In this document: positions 13,411 to 24,859 of the stretch, piece after piece
How positions within the stretch are numbered: the stretch's first letter is position 1
Layout of the letters: the number at the start of each line of letters is the position of its first letter
DNA from: Paramecium sonneborni
Taxonomy: Eukaryota > Ciliophora > Oligohymenophorea > Peniculida > Parameciidae
Length of the DNA: 64,000 nt
Direction of reading: 5' to 3'
Assembly: GCA_905182985.1 (NCBI GenBank)
Contig: CAJJDN010000114.1
Location: 124,001 to 188,000 of the forward strand
Program-made: the position numbers and the translations under genes
The notes under the pieces: model-generated
Databases searched by the model: none
Seen by the model: only the letters and a program-made list of their open reading frames with translations
Told to the model about the DNA's origin: nothing

Positions 13411-14844
13411 TCATACTACCCACTATTATAATATTTCGATCTCCTCTTAAATATTTTTTCGAGCTTTTTCTTCACTTCTCAAATTAAATATTTTAGATTA
13501 TAAAAATTTTTATAAAACAGCAATTCTACCTATTTTATATTCTTTATCAGGGAAATGTGAATATTCCATTCTTATATCTTAAGCATATATAGGATATGCA
13601 TCAGACTCTAAAATAGACATATCAGCATCCAAAAATATCATTAAATCTGATAAATCATTTTCTGGTAAGAATGGAACATCAGTTTAATGACTTTTTGTTT
13701 ATAAAATAAAAATAGAAATAACTTCTGAGTCTAATTTACATTCTTATGCAAATTATTAAAATAAAAAGCAACTTTTTTCTTCATTATCATGAATTTTAGG
13801 ATAATAAATAACATCATGAAAAAAGGTTGCCAATTTAACGTTCTAAATATTTTTTGCTCCTTTTAACTATTTTAACATATCATAGATATGTCTTAGTGTA
13901 TGGTAATGCCTTTAAGGTTAAGAATAATAATCAACCAAAATGGATTCAAACCAATAAAGATTATCACATACAGATAACCATTAACTTTTGAGTTCCAGAT
14001 ATTCATATTCGGTTAATCTATTTTTAGTTTAGATATATTCTCTAAATTAAGTTGATGATATTTTTGCATCTACTTAATGAGTCTAATTTTCTATCATTCC
14101 AACAATATATCCCTCTAATTAATTCAAATTCTATTCCTTCCTAAGATTATTGATATACTATAATGATTGTTAAGTTTCTTATGTAGCAATTAATACTTCA
14201 TATTATCCATTTTTGGTTGGTCCTGCAGGTTCAACCAATTCAGAAAAATATAATTCAATATCAGGTCGAAACATTATACAAAATTCTTTTACACATCGAC
14301 AACGAGTTTCATAAGATTATAAGAAACTCTTTAATTTCTTCTTTTATAATAATATATCTCCAGTTATCCCTATAGTCAAATGTTAACTAATTGCTAGCAA
14401 ACTTAAACTTAGAAGAATTTTATGTCCAATATGTAAATGATCAAAAGTACCTCCATTTGCGCCTCTTTGAAATTAATTTACTTTATATGATTCTTAAGAA
14501 AATTAGATCTGTTAATTTTAATGATTTACTTTAAGTTGAATATTGAAATCACCTTATAATTAAGTACCTAAATTAATGATCAAATCAAATTTGTAATTCT
14601 TAGTGAATTACTTATTAAATGTATCAAAAATAACACTGAATCTAGTAGGATAATGTTATGCTTTATCATATAGATGGAATAAAATTTTTTCATAAACTTT
14701 TAGATATGTGATTGGTGATCCTACTAAATAAAGAACTATTTCTTCTTAATTAGTTTTAAGGTACTCCTCTATTTTATGATCTAAATCCTAAAATCCAATA
14801 AATTCAAATGGACATAGGATTAATAATTTAGCATGATGTTTCAT
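13411..14844 (-). CDS. Phosphopantetheine adenylyltransferase fused to HD phosphohydrolase-like domain
   Basis: One intronless 477-residue frame. Residues 1-130 resemble the N-terminal part of eukaryotic CoA synthase. Around residue 132 the nucleotidyltransferase motif GGTFDHLHIGHKILL appears, with ATP-binding TxGxxH chemistry, followed by the PPAT features EPAGPT and IATQET..INNLR. This domain would join phosphopantetheine to AMP in coenzyme A synthesis. From about residue 310 a second domain follows with YHTLRHIYDM, ATFFHDVIYYP, DNEEKS and FLDADMSIL, which are the marks of the predicted HD-superfamily phosphohydrolases (COG4339 type). The usual C-terminal partner in animal CoA synthase, the dephospho-CoA kinase, is absent. 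Both domains keep their catalytic-type residues. Substrate of the HD part unknown. Confidence 0.85.
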
Positions 14845-14852
14845 TATTAAAA

Positions 14853-15420
14853 ATGAATAAAAATCAATCAGCTCATTATATCACAAATAACTAATCATAC
14901 GGTGATGGTTGGTTATTACATTAAGGATAACAACAAGTAGATATGACATCATGTCCTGTACCAACATATGCTGAAATTGTACGTCAAATGCAAGTGAGAA
15001 TTCTATGATTAATATTAATAGGACTTTAGAAGAGCTGAAAAATTACTAAAAAATAAACTAGTTGCTCAAACTATTGGACTTGAGATATCTTAACCAATTT
15101 CTGAAGAAGAAAAATAACGTAGGAAATTAGATAACAAAGTCCCTTCAAAGAAGTTTCATGTAACAGAATAAGAGTACAAGGCTCCTCCGTAAGGAATAAA
15201 TGTTGGTAAAAATATTTAATTAATTTAAGGATTACCAATCTATGAAACTTCTAATATGTAATATGGACAGTTAAATCCATCATCATTTGAATTGATTGAG
15301 AAATATTATCCAAGAGATGCTCGTTTCACTTAAGCCTTTTTGGGAGAGACCCACAAATTTGATGGGCTGAACACAAGCACAGCCTTCTCAAAAGTTCATA
15401 AAAAATTAGATGAATATTGA
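14853..15420 (+). CDS. Conserved-looking protein of unknown function
   Basis: 179 residues from two exons, with a 28-nt intron at 14994-15021. Soluble, with a Gln-rich N-terminus, a short Lys-rich helix beginning DFRRAEKLLKNKL just after the splice and a Pro/Tyr-containing C-terminal half (YYPRDARFTQAF). No signal peptide, membrane segment or known motif. The ATG lies only 8 bases from that of the divergent adenylyltransferase fusion, so either the intergenic promoter is inside the coding sequence or one start is further in; an in-frame ATG at 14949 is the alternative here. Confidence 0.7.
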
Positions 15421-15492
15421 CAATTTAAGATCATATTTGCGATTGTTTTCTCAATTAATTCATTCTCCTAATGACGCTTTATCTCCAATTTT

Positions 15493-16632
15493 TCATTTGA
15501 GCCACTTCTCCTAGTTTAGCTGCTTAGAAATCACTAATTTAAATTCAAAAACCAATTTACTTTTTAGTAATAGAAACATACTATTTCTAATATGTAGGTG
15601 TTTATGAATAAGGAACTAATTTACTAATTGAATCTAATGGAGATTAACTGTAAATATCTCTTTATTTATCGAAAAAGATTCCAGATGATTGAATTGGATT
15701 TCTAGTTGTAATAACGACATTATATACAATTTTGAATAAATGTTTTTACAATTTGAAGGTTATTCTATTGGCTAAGGCCATTAATATTCTGTTTTATATA
15801 ATGTCTAATTAGATAGAGATAGTCCTCCAGTTGTTAACAGTCTCGATGCTATTAATTTTTCAGGTTTTTAATTAGTCTAAAAATCAAAATGATTCGCCTA
15901 ATTAATATTTATACACTCTCATACTTTATATGTTGTTAAAGTAGCGAATTTTAAATCATTTTTCTCGTACTTTCTTCTTTCTAACTTAGGATTATAATCT
16001 TTTGGTGGATATGCTGAATATTGACTTTTATAACTGGTCTTTGAAAATTCAGAAGTTTAAGGAGATTTATAATCTTCATAAATAGTATTTTTTATTATTT
16101 CTTATCTATCTTTCTATTTATGTGGAAAATCACGTCCATATTAACTTTACCATTTTTTTGGCAAAATAAATTTATTCATGTTAAAATCTCCATGCATTTA
16201 TTCCTATAGATACAATCCCAATAAATAATAAAAATAATCTTTATTGTCTTCGAGAAGTTACTCTACTGATGATCCCTATAACACTTCTTAAGGAATTATT
16301 TCTAACCAAATTGGATCTGTTGCAGGAATATCAGGGAGTAGTTCTTCAAATAGAGATGAATTTGTTTAACAACTCACTGAATTACTTTGCTGAGGGGTTG
16401 CTATTAGAGTTATTGGATTGTGTTAGGATTCTGATCTTGCTATTTATTACTTAGATGAAGGCTATTATAATTATTAACTTTTTTATTATGTAGATGTAGC
16501 CATCTCTTCTATACTGCAAATCGAAAGAGCTTTATTTCTTTTCTTAAGTAATGTTGTTTTTCGAGAGAACCTAGGAGCAAGAAAAGAACTATTGTTTGTT
16601 GACAACACCTATTTTATTTGATCAGATAACAT
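15493..16632 (-). CDS. Possible axonemal microtubule-associated protein, unknown family
   Basis: 370 residues from two exons; a 27-nt intron at 15898-15924. The N-terminal third is Ser/Gln-rich and low in order. The C-terminal half has repeated short patterns with aromatic and basic residues, such as SKTSYKSQYSAYPP and NQTLYKTEYQWPQP, recalling the T-x-Y-x-x-x-(Y/F) repeats of stabilisers of axonemal microtubules and other microtubule inner proteins. That link is weak and is inference only. The opposite strand also reads partly well here but needs several in-frame TGA codons, so the minus-strand gene was preferred. Convergent with the plus-strand gene ending at 15420. Confidence 0.62.
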
Positions 16633-17021
16633 ATATATCGTAATTATATAATAATATATATTATAAATTCAATATCTACATACTCTCTTCATATTCCCAA
16701 TCAATTATTTAAATTCAAGTATTTTATGTTCAAATAACTTAACTTACTGTCTATTAAATCATTAACTTTTTATAATTTTTATAATCATATTAACCAAAAA
16801 ATACTTTTAAATTTTCCAAGCTCACTTATTTTCAAAACATTTTTACTCTCTATACGTAAAATAATAGAAATTTCTTTGGATATTAATAACAGTTAATATT
16901 AAATACTTGAAGGTCAATATTTTGAAAAAAAATAAATAAAAATAATGATATTCTTATAATAATTCTAAGAAAAGAATATTATTTAATTATAAAGTATTAT
17001 ATTTACAATCGCAAAATATCT
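16633..17021. other. Intergenic between two minus-strand genes
   Basis: About 390 AT-rich bases between a stop (17022) and the next start (16632) on the minus strand. No coding frame seen. Confidence 0.45.
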
Positions 17022-17954
17022 TCAATCAAATTTAATTTCTTTTTAAGATACTCCAATTTATAAAATTTTTTAATACTTTCTCCAAGTTTGACGTTTAAGT
17101 CTCAAAATTTTTGTTTTTATTGATTGAGATTCATTATAGAAATTATTGCATTTTTTATACAAATCTTCAAATCTTTAAGAACTAAAGTTATTCTCAGATT
17201 CCTAAAACGATTTAATGGCAGTAAATTTAATATTATTCAGATTAATTTTTTTATCTACTGTAAATTCTTTAATTATGTGATTATTTCTATCAATAGGTTC
17301 TGTGTGAAATTTTTAAGAAGCTTTCATATTTTATTGGAATATAAATTATTTGATAGAGTTATTTCCTTGATATTTCAATTAACTATCAAAAATTCTTCTC
17401 TATAGCATATCTTTTCGATAAATTTCTTTTTCATATTCCTCTCTTATTTTATTTTTATATTATTAAGTAAATTCATCTCCTTCAATTTCTATTGCCCTTA
17501 AATCAGTTATAGATTGCCTTGTTTTAAGGATTTCTTAAATTGGATCAGACAATAAATATAATTTATCTTCTTTAGTTAGTGATTTACGATTATTTATAAA
17601 AGATGAATGATTATCAAGATTAGTTTTACTGTATAGTTTTTCTGTTATAATTGGTTCAACAAGTGAGATTTATTTTGTTTGTAATGAACTTATTGATTAG
17701 TACATTAAATTATTTTTTTGTGAAATTTTTGTTATGTCAAAATTTTTTTCGATTAACTTCAATCGATTGTTGATAATGTCAACATAATCATTAACCATCT
17801 TTTGATTATAGATTACTTTATCAGATTTTCTAGGAGATATTTTAGATTAAAACAGAATATTAGTTTAATATTTTTGAGAGGTTTTCATATTTAGTTTGAT
17901 AGGCTTTTCATGAGCATCAAAGATGACTTAATGCTTATAATTCATCGTTTTCAT
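17022..17954 (-). CDS. Basic coiled-coil protein of unknown function
   Basis: An intronless frame of 310 codons when started at the ATG at 17952-17954. The frame is open further up to an ATG at 18030-18032, which would overlap the upstream untranslated space completely and touch the RAMP4 stop codon; that extra stretch is hydrophobic and unlike the rest, so the inner ATG is preferred. The product is Lys/Ser/Gln-rich with a predicted helical middle section (IREEYEKEIYRKDMLQRR) and several Asn-rich linkers. No domain recognised. Confidence 0.68.
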
Positions 17955-18032
17955 TTCTTATAGTTGAATAATAAATAAACTATTATTATTATCACTAATG
18001 AAATCATAGCTCATTACCATTGGATAGGACAT

Positions 18033-18235
18033 TCAAAATTTAGAAGAGAGCTAAGTATATTAAAATTAAATACCTGATCCAACAACTACAAAAAGAAATA
18101 CTCCTAAAAGTATAGGGCCCATTGCTGCAGCTTCCTCAGTTTTCTTAAATAAATATAAATAATTACCATTAAAGATTTTGGTACTTTACCTTGTTTATTG
18201 ATATTGTTTCTATTAATCTTATTTCTTAATTTCAT
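18033..18235 (-). CDS. RAMP4/SERP family ER stress-associated protein
   Basis: 59 residues from two exons; 23-nt intron at 18144-18166. RAMP4 proteins are tiny tail-anchored partners of the Sec61 translocon that protect secretory proteins during ER stress. The match is in the basic N-terminus with KQGKVPKS (family KRGNVPK-type), a short linker, then MGPILLGVFLFVVVGSG, which fits the family's GP..LGlFvFVVvGSa tail anchor. Length is close to the usual 60-75. The stop TGA is followed at once by an ATG on the same strand. Confidence 0.85.
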
Positions 18236-18774
18236 AGTTTAGGCGGATGGCTAAGTTATTACATCACAATAATACCATTTAGATAAGAATTAATGTTTAT
18301 TAAATATTACTTGATTTGACATATACAAAAACATGTATACATATAAATTGCTTAATAAAACAAAAATAGCATAATAATATAAATAATCTAAAATATCACA
18401 TGTCTAAAATATGTATAAATTCTTATAACAATAAAGTTTATTTGAAATATATATATTTTCTGCATAATCAATTTTAAACATCAAGACTATCTTTTTAATT
18501 CCATTTGATTAGAGGAACGACTTAAACTTATATAAATACTTTGAATTGCTAATTAATACAATCTTGAATCATAAAAGTTTCAAGAAAGTAGCGAATTGAA
18601 AATAAATAGATAATGGAAGAATTATGTAAAATAAAATCAATAGGATATTAATATAAGCCTATATTTATGTAAATTCTATAATTAATACTCCATAATTATT
18701 AGTATCTTAAATTAATTCATTATATATGTTTCAGATCAAGAAGATATGTTTTTTAATAATTATATTAACTAACA
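18236..18774. other. Intergenic upstream of profilin
   Basis: About 540 bases between divergent RAMP4 and profilin starts; AT-rich, no frame. The exact repeat unit begins inside it at 18342. Confidence 0.5.
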
Positions 18775-19508
18775 ATGTCTTGGGATGCTTATGTAACAAA
18801 CTTGACAGCCAATGGCGCACTCGAATATGCTGCTATCATTGGAACAGATGGAAACATTTGGGCAAGTAATTTTGGTGTTGCTGCTTTACCTTCTTATTAA
18901 ACAGAAGTACCCGATGAGAAAAATCCAGACGCAACAACCAAAGTTGCTTATGATGAAAAGGCTGCTTTTGTTCATGCTCTTACTCACAATGGAAATTCAG
19001 GAAATCCAGCTGGTGTTAGAGTCAACAATCAAAAGTATTATTCAGTCTAATTTGATGGAGAATCCAAGACCTGGTACTTAAAGAAGGTATATAACATTAT
19101 AAATTATCATAGAATAAAGGTGGAGCTTGTGTTGCTTGGTCTAATACAGTTGCTGTCTTTGCTTCATTCTCCCAAACCATCAATGCTGAAAATGGTGCTC
19201 CATAGAATGCTAGCGATTGCAACAAACGTGTCATTGATATGGCAAAGTACCTTGCTGATTCTGGATATTGAGTAGTTATGTTCACACAAACAATTATTAA
19301 CATGTTTCTTTTAATCATTCTCTTTCTAGAATATACTTTAAGAAACAAAACGTGGTTAATTACTTCAATTCTACACTTCTCTCTGTATTTATTTATTCCT
19401 TCAAAACGTCCCTCCTCTTTTCAAAGAAATAAAAAATTATACTCAAACATGGATACTTCTGTTCTTGCTTAATTAACATATTTCACCAAAGTGCTTTTTA
19501 ATTTTTGC
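18342..19508 (+). repeat. Exact direct repeat, copy 1 (profilin locus)
   Basis: 1167 bases that recur without visible difference at 19510-20676, offset 1168, with a single N (19509) between them. Contains profilin and its flanks. Most likely the ends of two overlapping contigs joined without merging. Confidence 0.9.
18775..19271 (+). CDS. Profilin
   Basis: 156 residues from two exons; 26-nt intron 19087-19112. Profilins bind monomeric actin and polyproline and control actin assembly. The sequence starts MSWDAYVTNL, has the family's AAIIGTDGNIWA block near residues 18-29, and ends with a helix CNKRVIDMAKYLADSGY; length and layout match ciliate profilins. Its codon use is less AT-biased than its neighbours (GCT, AAG, GTC), as expected for a strongly expressed gene. 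The start is the first ATG of the frame. Identical to the second copy. Confidence 0.93.
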
Positions 19509-19509
19509 N

Positions 19510-20676
19510 TATAAATTGCTTAATAAAACAAAAATAGCATAATAATATAAATAATCTAAAATATCACATGTCTAAAATATGTATAAATTCTTATAACAAT
19601 AAAGTTTATTTGAAATATATATATTTTCTGCATAATCAATTTTAAACATCAAGACTATCTTTTTAATTCCATTTGATTAGAGGAACGACTTAAACTTATA
19701 TAAATACTTTGAATTGCTAATTAATACAATCTTGAATCATAAAAGTTTCAAGAAAGTAGCGAATTGAAAATAAATAGATAATGGAAGAATTATGTAAAAT
19801 AAAATCAATAGGATATTAATATAAGCCTATATTTATGTAAATTCTATAATTAATACTCCATAATTATTAGTATCTTAAATTAATTCATTATATATGTTTC
19901 AGATCAAGAAGATATGTTTTTTAATAATTATATTAACTAACAATGTCTTGGGATGCTTATGTAACAAACTTGACAGCCAATGGCGCACTCGAATATGCTG
20001 CTATCATTGGAACAGATGGAAACATTTGGGCAAGTAATTTTGGTGTTGCTGCTTTACCTTCTTATTAAACAGAAGTACCCGATGAGAAAAATCCAGACGC
20101 AACAACCAAAGTTGCTTATGATGAAAAGGCTGCTTTTGTTCATGCTCTTACTCACAATGGAAATTCAGGAAATCCAGCTGGTGTTAGAGTCAACAATCAA
20201 AAGTATTATTCAGTCTAATTTGATGGAGAATCCAAGACCTGGTACTTAAAGAAGGTATATAACATTATAAATTATCATAGAATAAAGGTGGAGCTTGTGT
20301 TGCTTGGTCTAATACAGTTGCTGTCTTTGCTTCATTCTCCCAAACCATCAATGCTGAAAATGGTGCTCCATAGAATGCTAGCGATTGCAACAAACGTGTC
20401 ATTGATATGGCAAAGTACCTTGCTGATTCTGGATATTGAGTAGTTATGTTCACACAAACAATTATTAACATGTTTCTTTTAATCATTCTCTTTCTAGAAT
20501 ATACTTTAAGAAACAAAACGTGGTTAATTACTTCAATTCTACACTTCTCTCTGTATTTATTTATTCCTTCAAAACGTCCCTCCTCTTTTCAAAGAAATAA
20601 AAAATTATACTCAAACATGGATACTTCTGTTCTTGCTTAATTAACATATTTCACCAAAGTGCTTTTTAATTTTTGC
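19510..20676 (+). repeat. Exact direct repeat, copy 2 (profilin locus)
   Basis: Second copy of the 1167-base unit. Sequence after it (from 20677) is unique, and sequence before copy 1 is unique, which is what two overlapping contig ends would give. Confidence 0.9.
19943..20439 (+). CDS. Profilin, duplicate copy
   Basis: Identical in coding sequence, 26-nt intron (20255-20280) and flanks to the copy at 18775. Real recent tandem duplicates normally show at least a few differences in intron or flank; here none were seen and an N marks the join, so this is probably the same gene assembled twice. Count it as one profilin gene unless reads span the junction. Confidence 0.9.
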
Positions 20677-20746
20677 ATTCCAGTCAATTATTTAACCAAA
20701 ATACATTCATAATTCCATTTCTACGGCTTTCTCCCTTTAAACAAAT

Positions 20747-21250
20747 ATGACGGCTGAACAGAAAATAAGTTTATCATTCCTAATATTTTTACTATTTTTG
20801 AATTCAATATTAATAGATCAAGCTAATCCAAACTAATTTATTGTTCTAGAGCTTTTTTTTTATCAATACTTGATATTACTTCATAAAATCATTATATTCA
20901 CCAAATTTTTCACCTATTTTTCTTTTTTTGTTTTCAGTTTTTATTGGAACTATGAAGGATTATGTTATTAAATTTTATATGGATACTCTTTATTAGAAGA
21001 GTCTTATTAGATTATTTTTAATCAACTTCAATACAAATTTTAATTTAGAAAAGTAGTTTTAAGCATTTTTTTTGAATTCAAATTAAACATAATCAACCCC
21101 AACATCAATGTATATAGTTTAGATCAAATATTGTTAAATGATATTGCAAAAAAAAATCAGATAATCTTGATTTGTATTTTATTAAATTTTTTAGGGTATA
21201 TATATAAAATTAACCAGATACTAGTACTTTTTGTTTTCTTTTAGCATTGA
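20747..21250 (+). CDS. Possible small multi-pass membrane protein
   Basis: A 167-codon intronless frame from ATG to TGA with a hydrophobic N-terminus (SLSFLIFLLFLNSIL) and three or four more hydrophobic stretches. It lies 300 bases after the profilin unit. Phe/Leu/Ile/Tyr-rich frames arise easily in AT-rich noncoding DNA, so length alone is not strong evidence; no family is recognised. Confidence 0.35.
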
Positions 21251-21928
21251 ATCTGCCAAAGCAACATCTTTTGTGAAAAAGTTAATTATTAGTATTATAA
21301 ATTTTTATATTATTTAATATTATATAAATATCATCATTATAATGATATTCAACACAAATAATTTTTTGGCTTTTTAAGAAAAAATTAAAAAGCTATGAGA
21401 AATGGCAAATTATAGAATAGAAATCATAATTAGAACTTAGGAACTTGAAAAAAAAATATCTGTTAATTCATAATTTAATTATATGATTTGATAAATGTAT
21501 TTTAATAATATTTTTCTACAATGAATTGGTGTAGGTATAATAGTGTTAAATCTTCAAAATTTCATTTTATTCAATCTAATATAATTTAGTTATGGCTATT
21601 TACTTTATTTGTAGATGAGACATCCATTCTCTTGTGATAATTTAATACTGACAAAATTATCTGACAATATAAATTAAGCAATTACTGATTAAAGACTTAA
21701 AACAATTTTTAAATTATGATTAAGGGTATCATCATCTGAAATCTCAAAGCATAATAGGCTATGAAATGAAATACCTGATTAATATATGAATTTTTTTGAT
21801 TAGTTTAAGTTTAATAAGAATATTGAATAGATTGATGGATTTGTAAAAGTATTGCTATGATAGAAAAGTTGATAAAATAATGAATTATAATAATGGTGTT
21901 GCTGAATGATGAAAATATATAATTTAAA
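21251..21928. other. Intergenic, no gene seen
   Basis: About 680 AT-rich bases downstream of the possible membrane protein and the haemoglobin stop. No convincing frame on either strand. Confidence 0.45.
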
Positions 21929-22322
21929 TCATTTGACTTCAACAATGTCTGCTCTAGTAGTTTCAGCAACAGCTGCAGCTTCGGCAATGACCTCAGCAGG
22001 AACACCCATCTCTTTCAAAGTGTCTCCAAGATGTTTAACAATGGTATTAAAAGCTGCTGTGGTAATTCCAAGTCCAGCATGACCTGCTTTCATGTCCTAG
22101 ATTTCTTAAATATGAATATATTACTCTTCCTTTATAGTTATTAGGTCCTCCAAAGGCCATAGTAAGGAACTTTTGTTGCATTTCTGTTTATTTCTTCATG
22201 TCTGTGTTTTTGAAATAGTGACTAACAGATGGATCTGAAAGAACTTTTTGATAAAACTTGACAACAGCAGCATCAATATTAGCTTATCCTCCTAATTTAT
22301 CAAAGATGGTCTTATTTTGCAT
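21929..22322 (-). CDS. Truncated haemoglobin (group I type)
   Basis: 121 residues from two exons; 28-nt intron 22097-22124. This is the short 2-on-2 globin found in ciliates, cyanobacteria and others, which binds oxygen or NO at haem. It starts [13 protein letters not shown] (family LFEKLGG), has VVKFYQKVL with the B9-B10 Phe-Tyr pair, the [11 protein letters not shown] block, and KAGHAGLGI whose His fits the proximal haem ligand. It ends [13 protein letters not shown], as in Paramecium caudatum haemoglobin (VAETVRGDVV). The intron lies just before the proximal-His segment. No targeting signal; cytosolic. Confidence 0.94.
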
Positions 22323-22435
22323 TGCTAAATTTAATTAATGATTTGAAATGAAAAATTTGTTCGCTTAAAAATAGCAAATAAAATAAAAAGATATTTTTGG
22401 ATAACCAAAATTATTTATAAATTAATTTTTATATA

Positions 22436-24024
22436 TCACTATTCATCATTTTATAAAAAATCATTAATATGAGTGGTATTTGATTTGCGAAGCATTCCAT
22501 TTTATACTTTTAGGTATTTATTATCTGATTATAGCTCTAATGGGGCAATAGCAGTATTAAAAAGACTTTTTCTAGCAATGCCTTTAATTTTCATGTCTTA
22601 AATATTATATCCCTCATCACCATCACTAGAGCCTGCTTAAAGTCCCCTATTTAAAAGGATAGTTCTTTATTTTAATTTATTAGAGTTTCTAGAAGAGAGA
22701 TGAGAAATATTTTTATTAATAGTAAGATGTCTTAAACTTTTTCTTACAATTATTTCTGCAAACCATGGATGATTAAGTGCTTCATCTGGATGTGGTCTAA
22801 GAGCTGGATCTTTTTGTAATAATTATTGAATTAAATCTTTAGCTTGACTAGATACTTCTTAGAAAGTTTCTTCAGGAAATTCATATTTGGCTTCCTTTAT
22901 TGATTCAATTAAATCATTTAAACTTATAATATTAAATTATAATATTTACTAATCTGCATTGAATGGCAATTATCCTGATAACATTGAATATAAAATACAA
23001 CCTGCACTCCACATATCAACCATTTAACTAATTAAATTAAATTTATTACTTATATCCTTCACCAGTAAATATTTCTGGTGCCGAAAATGCTACTGTTCCT
23101 GTATAGGTCCACATTTCTATCTTTTCAGTATCCTAAAGATTACCAAACTCTTTGTAAGAATCACTAAATTTACTCACATTGAAATCAGTGACTTTTATCA
23201 GTTTTTTATCTATTTCATAAATTCTACTAACACATACCTGAAACACATAAAATATTATTAGGTTTTAAATCTCTATGACAAATGCCATTTCTATGCATAT
23301 ATTCAATAGCACTAAGTAATTATTTGAATAATTCCTTTGCATCATGTTCACTATAATGTCCAGTCTCATTTATTACTTCGAACATCTCTTTACCCTTTAT
23401 AAGCTCCATAATCACATAAGCCTAACTTTCAGATTAGAATCCATTATCGAAATCTAAATACATTTTATATGCTTTAACTATATTGCCATGCGATAATTTT
23501 ATTAGTCTCTTAAATTCATTAATCATCTAAACATTTTCATAAATCAATTACATTTCTAATTATCTCATCATCTTAGGTAGCCACAATTTTTACTGCAAAT
23601 TCTTGTCCTGTTCTTTTCTAAACAACTTTCTTTACTAAACCTAAACAACCTTCACCTAATCTTTCATGCATCTCATACTCTTCAAAAAACTCTTTTGTGT
23701 TTGGTACAATGTTTTCAACATCGCTTGGAGTTATTTCAATATCCAATTTTTTACCTAATTCAAATAATTGTTCTTCTCTTATTTATAGAGATTGAATAGG
23801 TTTATTTATTATATGATTCAGTTAACCTATGCTTTATACAACCATTTACATCTGAATTGTTATTTTATTCGATTCATATTGTTTTGAATTACTTCTTTTT
23901 GTTCTTCAGCTTACGTCTTCACAAATGTAAAACGACCACTACATTTTTTCTCCATCATCGATAATCGTGGTGGAATTCTTAATGTATCTTAAGGACTTCG
24001 TTCTAAAACTTGATCATCTTTCAT
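22436..24024 (-). CDS. CaMK-like protein kinase with DFN in place of DFG
   Basis: 487 residues from six exons; introns 23827-23849, 23527-23551, 23210-23237, 23028-23049 and 22923-22949 (22-28 nt). After an N-terminal extension of about 110 residues comes a full kinase domain: LGEGCLGLVKKV, AVKIV with the ATP-binding Lys, HRDLKPNN, then VTDFNVSKF where DFG is expected, SAPEIF, and DMWSAGCILYSMLSG. The last intron must be removed to give a normal spacing between LPFNAD and the next helix. The layout is that of calcium/calmodulin-type kinases, but no EF-hands follow; the C-terminal tail is Ser/Asn-rich. All three catalytic residues (Lys, HRD Asp, DFx Asp) are present, so activity is plausible. 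Confidence 0.9.
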
Positions 24025-24088
24025 TTTACTTTGGTAATTATATAATATATGATTGTATAACAATTGTATCATATTAAGAAAATATTAG

Positions 24089-24512
24089 ATGTCAAACAAA
24101 AATACTATTTATTAAATTATTGGTAAAGTATCTCCATTGATTCATCTCTTCAAAGGTAAGCATATTTATTCTATTTACAGAATTAATATACAATTTAAAA
24201 TAAACCATGATGTTTTTATTTAATAAAAATTTATTATCTTTTCAAGTAATAATATCTTATAAACATACTTCAAAAGAGTTGTAATTTATTTTATTATATT
24301 TTGGAGATAATTTTGAATTAAATAAAATCCTTTATATGATCTTTTTTATAAATTTTACTCATTAAAAATAATTGATTAAGTGGAATATACGACAAAATTA
24401 ATAAAGAAAAATTCTAAATAAGATTACAATATTAGATTTCTTATAAAATCGATAAAATCGTTCAATTTAAATTGATAAGACAGATAATAATAATATTCAT
24501 TAAAGAGAGTGA
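24089..24512 (+). CDS. Doubtful small protein
   Basis: A 132-codon frame from ATG 24089 that needs one 25-nt GT..AG intron (24156-24180) and ends at TGA 24510-24512. It is divergent from the kinase by 64 bases. The product is Ile/Leu/Lys/Gln-rich without motif or clear membrane segment. A frame of this length with a free choice of intron could be chance; recorded because nothing else occupies the stretch. Confidence 0.3.
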
Positions 24513-24859
24513 GATATACTTTACAACCAATAAAAATAAAAGATGTTTAGAATTTATTAGTTACAATTTTATACTAAATGATTTTCTATTACCTGAATTT
24601 CTTATTAAATAGTATTCTTAAGAGCAAGCATTTTAAGATTAAAATAAAAGATAATAGAATCATATGAGAAATGATTCATTTTATCTGTAAATTTTTTGAG
24701 ATTGAGATTGAATATAAAAATTAAAAAATGAAGAGATATTAAAGATGATTAATTAATAAAATATAAATAATCATCTACATCAAACCTCTTACCTCTCTCC
24801 TTTAATTATTTACTATTTTTATCAATAAAGATTGCCTCTCCATGTAAAATCCATTTAAA

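Noticed and set aside
15500..16620. Plus-strand reading with sensible-looking pieces and several in-frame TGA codons, which first suggested TGA read as Trp or selenocysteine
   Set aside because: The minus strand carries a clean frame with one 27-nt intron and a start codon, and other genes in the window use TGA as stop.
15974..16910. Plus-strand frame of about 310 codons without TGA
   Set aside because: It is the opposite-strand shadow of the minus-strand gene at 15493 and continues into noncoding DNA; composition is Leu/Phe/Ile-rich without motif.
17124..17405. Plus-strand frame of 93 codons
   Set aside because: Antisense of the minus-strand gene at 17022; no coding character.
19943..20439. 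A second, independent profilin gene
   Set aside because: No base difference from the first copy was seen and an N marks the junction.
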